From contig CM037864.1 of assembly GCA_021292105.1 (NCBI GenBank), positions 40,414,514 through 40,478,513 on the forward strand: DNA of 64,000 bases, written 5' to 3'. A program made the translations under genes and the position numbers. The notes beneath the pieces were generated by a model. The model did no database searches. It was not told where the DNA came from and saw only the letters and a list, made by a program, of their open reading frames with translations. The stretch is from Anadara kagoshimensis. Lineage: Eukaryota; Mollusca; Bivalvia; Arcoida; Arcidae. The first letter of the stretch is position 1. Every line of letters starts with the position of its first letter. Positions 58,852 through 64,000 of the stretch are shown in pieces.

Positions 58852-61800
58852 CTGAAGAAATACAAGAAATATGTGCCGGTAAAAGTTTTCAAAATTAGTT
58901 CTAAAACAAATCTAACCATGTTAGCTAGATAACATTTTGGTGTCAAGATTATCCATGCGATGGTCAACAAGTTACAATTTTTTGTGATGTGCCATTATCT
59001 ACATACAAAATCACATTTTACTAGAAATACTAATTGTGAACTTGATTTGAAGACAGAATGTAAAAATTGGCCTGAACTTAAACTCATCTCAAGTTTATGG
59101 TCAAAGAACTGACCGTAATAATCCAGACTAGTTATGATTGGATGTTTAAAACCAGTTATACTTAAACAAAATGTAGACCTGCACTCCCATTTCCCTTCAC
59201 CTTTAATACATCTTTTTTCACAAAACCCATGCAAAAATCCAGAAAATTGTGTATAGTCTGTTTGGAATCACAAAGAAACTTAATATTCTGTACATGTTTC
59301 ATAATATACCCATGTGTACCAATCTGAAGTAAGTTGTCAGCTACTTTAATATCAAATACACATACACTACAAATCTCAGTTATCGGTAGCAGTATTTTCT
59401 ATTTTCCTGAAACTGCTTTTTATCACAATTCAAAGAGTCTTGAATAATAAATGCTGCCAATATTATAAATAATATCCATATATGTAATTTAAATACTTTC
59501 GTTTAATATGGCTATCAGTTTGGATGTATGTACATGTAATTTTTTTGTATTAGAAAGAAATATAAAATCTCTTAGAAATGGGTTGTATCTAAATGGGGAA
59601 AAATTAGGAAAATTTTAAGGGGTTGGCAGGTCTACCAAAAATATTGCATTAAATAAAACAGAAACAGCGAGGTTTGATGTGTATTATATAAACTGGTTTC
59701 TGTGTTAAGTTTTATACGTTATATATATTGTACTGACATATAGGTTTAACAGAAATGTATAGATTGTTAGAGAACTTTGGTTATAGACTGATATGCACCA
59801 AGACAGACAGTACAAACAACACATTTATATAATATTCATGCAGTTATGATTGTAACCATACATCTATAGACAAAAATAGACAAATTTGTCCTTACCTACA
59901 AATAAATGAGAATGAGTTCGGATTTCCATACATGTAAATGGGTTTGACTTTTACTTTGGCAATGAGTTTCATTTTGGATATATATATGTACGAGTTTAAG
60001 TTTTAACAAACCTTGGCTAGAAATTGTCAAGTAGTTACTTTGTTGCCTTAGCTGAAACATGATTTATACTTTGGAAACCTAAGTTGTGGTTAAGTACTGA
60101 ATTTAGTGTTTAAAATAGAAAAGTTCTTAAGATGTTGTTCAATCGTTGGATCAAAATATAGGGAGAGATTTTAAAGGTAGCAAAGACATGGGTGGAAAGG
60201 TTATGCGTTTAAAATCAATTGGATATAAAGAAATTACCACATTTTCTTAAGATTGGACAAAATTCATTCATTACAATGTGACAGGTTATCAAAATGGAAT
60301 GTGCATACCATACATGTTATCAAAATACAGAAAATTATGGTGTAGAAGATCTGATAACACAATATAGTATTAGATGAACAGATCTGCTTGGACATTTTGC
60401 CATGGCAACATAGTAAATAAATACAAGTGGAACAATAAAACAAGAAACCAGGAATTTAGACACAATATTTAATAACAATAATCTGCAAGTATTAACGAGC
60501 AAAAAGGTGTGTCACTGGAGGACAATAGCCATTTTTCAGTACAACATGAATTTTTTAAGTCAGCTGCCAAAACTTCCGAGTTTTGCTAATGTTTATTTTG
60601 TAATACCAGAAATTATACATCTAAATAAACTTTAATTGAAATATATTGGATTCTTTCAGTACTAAACAGAGGTGTTTTGACTTACTAATGAAATTGCAAA
60701 GTTATGAATGGACGCACAGAAAACCTAAGCTTTGCAACCATGCATCTAAATTGGCAACATGATGTGAACTTGACTTATTTCCATCTCTCTGCGAGGAGAA
60801 TCAGACCGTTTACCATTTGCCTCTGTCTATCGCTACTTTTGTTGCCTCAGTCCATGATTGTATCCCAGCTCATGATGTGAAATCTATGAAATGGCTCATA
60901 AATTAATTGTATCTTTGAACAATGGTTACACAATATTTTGAGTATGATGATATGCACATTCATAAATCTAAATAGTAGGGATTTTTTAATGATGAATAAT
61001 AAAAAGAATGCAAACCCAAGCCTTAGAAAATGTGTAAAAAAAATCCCAGAGAATAAAGTGCACAAAATCAAAATGTGAAAAATATACAAAAAGAGACATC
61101 AAGCTGCAATTAGCACATCACAAAAATAAAATACAACTGCATGCAAAAGAATACTTAAAACCCCAAAGAAAATAATCAGGAAAATAATCATAAATGAATG
61201 AACAAAAATTAAAATTGATTTATAAGTTGTAAAATCAGAAACTTTCCTCACTGGAAATGCTTACATAAAAGATGTCTTTATATTAATAAATGTAATTTTG
61301 TTTTTGTTTCATTTTTCAGTTTTTGTTGTTGTTTTGGTTGGTTTTTAGGTCAGTTTCCATAAAGTTTGCATAAACATTATGTAACTTGATAAGTTCTGTT
61401 TGGACAAGAAAATGATGCATACTTATAAATAATGAAAATTATTAACTAGGTAGTTGCTGCAACCAGCTGCCTGAATGAGATTGGATAAAACTTGACACTT
61501 ATTTCTTCATAAATTATTCATTTATACAAACGACCATCAAAATAAATGACTCTGCCATCAAGCAAAGTTTACAATTAGATGGAAGTGTTTCTAGATTAAC
61601 TCTAGGAATCACAACATTAATTCAACATTAAATATCACAAACAGTCTACAATCCCATTATGTACATTTTATCCAATTTATATCAAACATTATAACCATTT
61701 ATTGACATTAACATGCATTCCCATTATTTATATGTGGTTAAATTATCTCCCTTTATAATGTACAACATCACATGCAAAATTCAACACTTAATATTCAATT

Positions 61801-62150
61801 TTGATTTTAGTTGGTTTTTTTTTTCCAAAATAGTGATTTTGTTCTTTTTTTTAAAATATTTTTTTCTGGTAATTATACATGCCTTTTCTTTCTTTTCTGA
61901 TTTATAATGGACTTCATCAAATAATTAAATAATCTGTAGCACATGTTCAGATTACTAAACCAATTAAAATAATTTCGAAATCCATGCTTTTTTTTAAACA
62001 CCAATTTATAGAAATGTGATTAACAATGTACTACATCTTATTTAATGTTCTGATAATTCCAATAGTTCCAATATACTGATGGACAATATCAATACATCCA
62101 TATAAAACATATAAAGTAATATAAAATAATAAACACCATTGTTGTCCTAC
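58852..62150 (-). other. onecut: Onecut intron between the two linker exons
   Basis: It begins GTAGGA (minus strand, at 62150) and ends TTCAG. AT-rich, with no other exon recognised. Confidence 0.55.
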
Positions 62151-62228
62151 CTATGGAGGGTTGGGCGCATTGGCCGTAGCCGATCGGACTGTCTTCTTTT
62201 TTAACTGTTACTTCTCCGATTGTTTTTC
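62151..62228 (-). CDS. onecut: Onecut linker exon 1: 78-bp phase 1-1 cassette exon
   Basis: On the minus strand TTTTTCTCCATAG ends at 62229 and GTAGGA starts at 62150. The 78-bp exon is open in the phase 1 frame, is symmetric, and encodes 26 residues containing TIGEVTVKKEDSPIGYGQ. VKKE fits the SUMO acceptor consensus (hydrophobic-K-x-E) and is followed by the acidic/SP residues DSP, as in extended SUMO motifs. The exon is locally GC-rich within AT-rich intron. Mammalian HNF-6 beta differs from alpha by a 26-residue spacer at this same place. Equal length may be coincidence, but the position and phase agree. Confidence 0.72.
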
Positions 62229-63743
62229 CTATGGAGAAAAAAAAATTAAAAAATATATGGTAGTTTTAAAGAATTCCAAATATTCTGTTTTCTTATGCTA
62301 AAATAATTAATATATGGCTATATTACAGGTTAAAATGGTACAAATTACATATATACTAGATGTTAATAAATAAGTATAAGGCATAAATACAGTATATATG
62401 TACATATGTGGCAAGTTCTCGAAATAGGAAGAAAGTTTCTGTTCATTAAGGAGACTCAGTTTAAGAGGGTATTCCCCAATTTGAAAAATCATTGAAAATC
62501 ACCTGTTTATTTCATAACGTTATTTTATGTTGTTGTTTTAACTTTTGATCTCTGCACTTTAAGATGTACATCCTGGTGATTATTGAAATGTCACTGACAA
62601 CGGCCATTTAGCCAATGTGCAGATCTTAGCAGACATTATGCCAAATTTTTAAATATTTGCTGGTATTTTCAATGACTTTTCAAATTGAAATCCTCAAAAT
62701 AAGAAAAGAACTTATTTCATCTACTGTTACTAAAGCAGATCAATGAAATGCAGTACAAATAAAATAAATAACAAATAAATGTGAAATAATAAATAAACTT
62801 CTTAATTCAAACATAAATTGTCTTATGATGTTTCAATATTACTTTCATTTTTAAATCAGTTGTAATAATTTCTTCTGTTTATTTGAAAACGATTATTTTT
62901 CTAATTTTACAAATTCATACATTAGTCATTCTGTGACCTATGGTAATGATAGAATCATAGTAACCACCCCACCCTCCAAACCAAGTCCATGTCTTGAAAA
63001 ATTGAACTGCTATTAAATGCAATTTTATGGAAGCCATGCAGTCAGTCTCTAGTTAGTAGTACATGTCACCATTCCCTTTCTATCAGTTTTTTTAAATGCA
63101 AGTTTGGTTAGTAAAATTAATTCTAAATTTTTTAAAACCAACCTGTTACATATATCTTAAATTTCATAAAAACTGTTATTAATGTCACACATGTATACAC
63201 ACACAGTCCCCGGGTACGGTACACAAAGGGAAGTGTAGTACTTTCAGTTTTTTCTTATACATGTATTAAGGTTCAATTTTCCATGCAATCATACATAATT
63301 TATTAATCTTTCTCTAACACACACCTGATATCCTAAGTTACCTTGGTATTTAGGCTTTTTGCGTTTCCTTGTGTTAAATTTTATCAAGCACAAAACCTGG
63401 TGTTTTTGTAATAGCTTAGATAAAACTTGGGTATCTTCTACATGCACATGAAAGTAATATGTAGTGGGATATAGCCTGGTGACAATCAACGACCACTGTT
63501 ATTGTGAATATGTCTGGCTATCTGTTAGTATGCTTCCATCAAGCATGAAAACCTGTTGTTTTTGTAATAAGTTGGATAAAACTCAGGTATCCACATGTAC
63601 ATGCTTGTCACATATATATAGAGATATCTGTGACATTTAACTACCTGGTTATTATGAATGTGTATTTGTATACAGAATGATTTTACAGTATAAACCTCTC
63701 ATATATACATGTAAGTGAGCTACAGACACCAATTTTTAGATTT

Positions 63744-63782
<39 letters not shown>

Positions 63783-64000
63783 CACGATTCAAAGGTTAAT
63801 TCATTATTTTTCTCTATATAAATCCTTACAAAAAAGACTGCCAGGCTAGAATACCTAGCTTCAATTCAATGTAATTTGCCTACAGAATAACAAAAACATC
63901 ACCATAGGAGCACCTTAGTATAAAACACTTGTTCAAACAGGTTACAAACCAAGCTGCTTTACTGCCATGGCAACGACAAGCTTAACTGACGGACCCAAAT
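62229..64000 (-). other. onecut: Onecut intron, continuing beyond the window
   Basis: No Cut-domain sequence is found up to 64000, so the exon encoding it lies further right. A (CA)n tract lies at 63748-63781, and a duplicated phrase GTTTTTGTAATA(A/G)...ATAAAACT at about 63400 and 63555. Confidence 0.55.
63748..63781. repeat. (CA)n microsatellite
   Basis: About 16 perfect AC dimers. Confidence 0.95.

Overview
The window is AT-rich, intron-rich and repeat-rich animal DNA, most likely from a lophotrochozoan and probably a bivalve mollusc. The evidence is a Onecut-class homeobox exon, tRNA-headed SINEs with mollusc-type GTTAAAC tails, many small inverted-repeat elements, long simple repeats and a hammerhead-ribozyme retrozyme. 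The species call is inference; no sequence search was possible.

Layout. Positions 1-66 (+) are the last 21 codons of an unidentified gene, followed by its 3' UTR. Positions 4694-14103 form one 9.4-kb DNA transposon of CACTA/EnSpm type. It has CACTG terminal inverted repeats, dense subterminal AACATGTT/AACACGTT motifs, and two same-strand genes. One is a Tnp2-like transposase with two C2H2 fingers (7328-9756). The other is a spliced SAM-domain gene (exons from 6918 to 13833) whose second coding intron holds the whole transposase gene. This is the arrangement of tnpA and tnpD in maize En/Spm. Several single-base frame breaks show the copy is decaying.

Positions 14113-14533 hold two nested MITEs. 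Positions 15713-17098 are a 44-bp minisatellite split by a hAT-like insertion (16131-16783), and 18425-19100 is a 42-bp minisatellite with higher-order structure. From 19.5 to 48 kb I see no convincing protein gene. The region contains SINE copies, at least three dispersed repeat families, local duplications, microsatellites, a 20-bp perfect hairpin, and a 339-nt retrozyme unit (31542-31939) carrying a type I hammerhead ribozyme on the minus strand.

From about 48.1 kb to the right edge is the 3' part of a Onecut (HNF6-family) gene on the minus strand. The homeodomain exon is 54470-54741, with a probably long 3' UTR below it. Upstream lie two small phase 1-1 exons not seen as long ORFs: 58762-58851 (30 aa) and 62151-62228 (26 aa). 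They would lengthen the linker between the Cut domain (off the window) and the homeodomain, as in the HNF-6 beta isoform. The main results are the nested CACTA gene pair, the hammerhead retrozyme and the Onecut linker exons.
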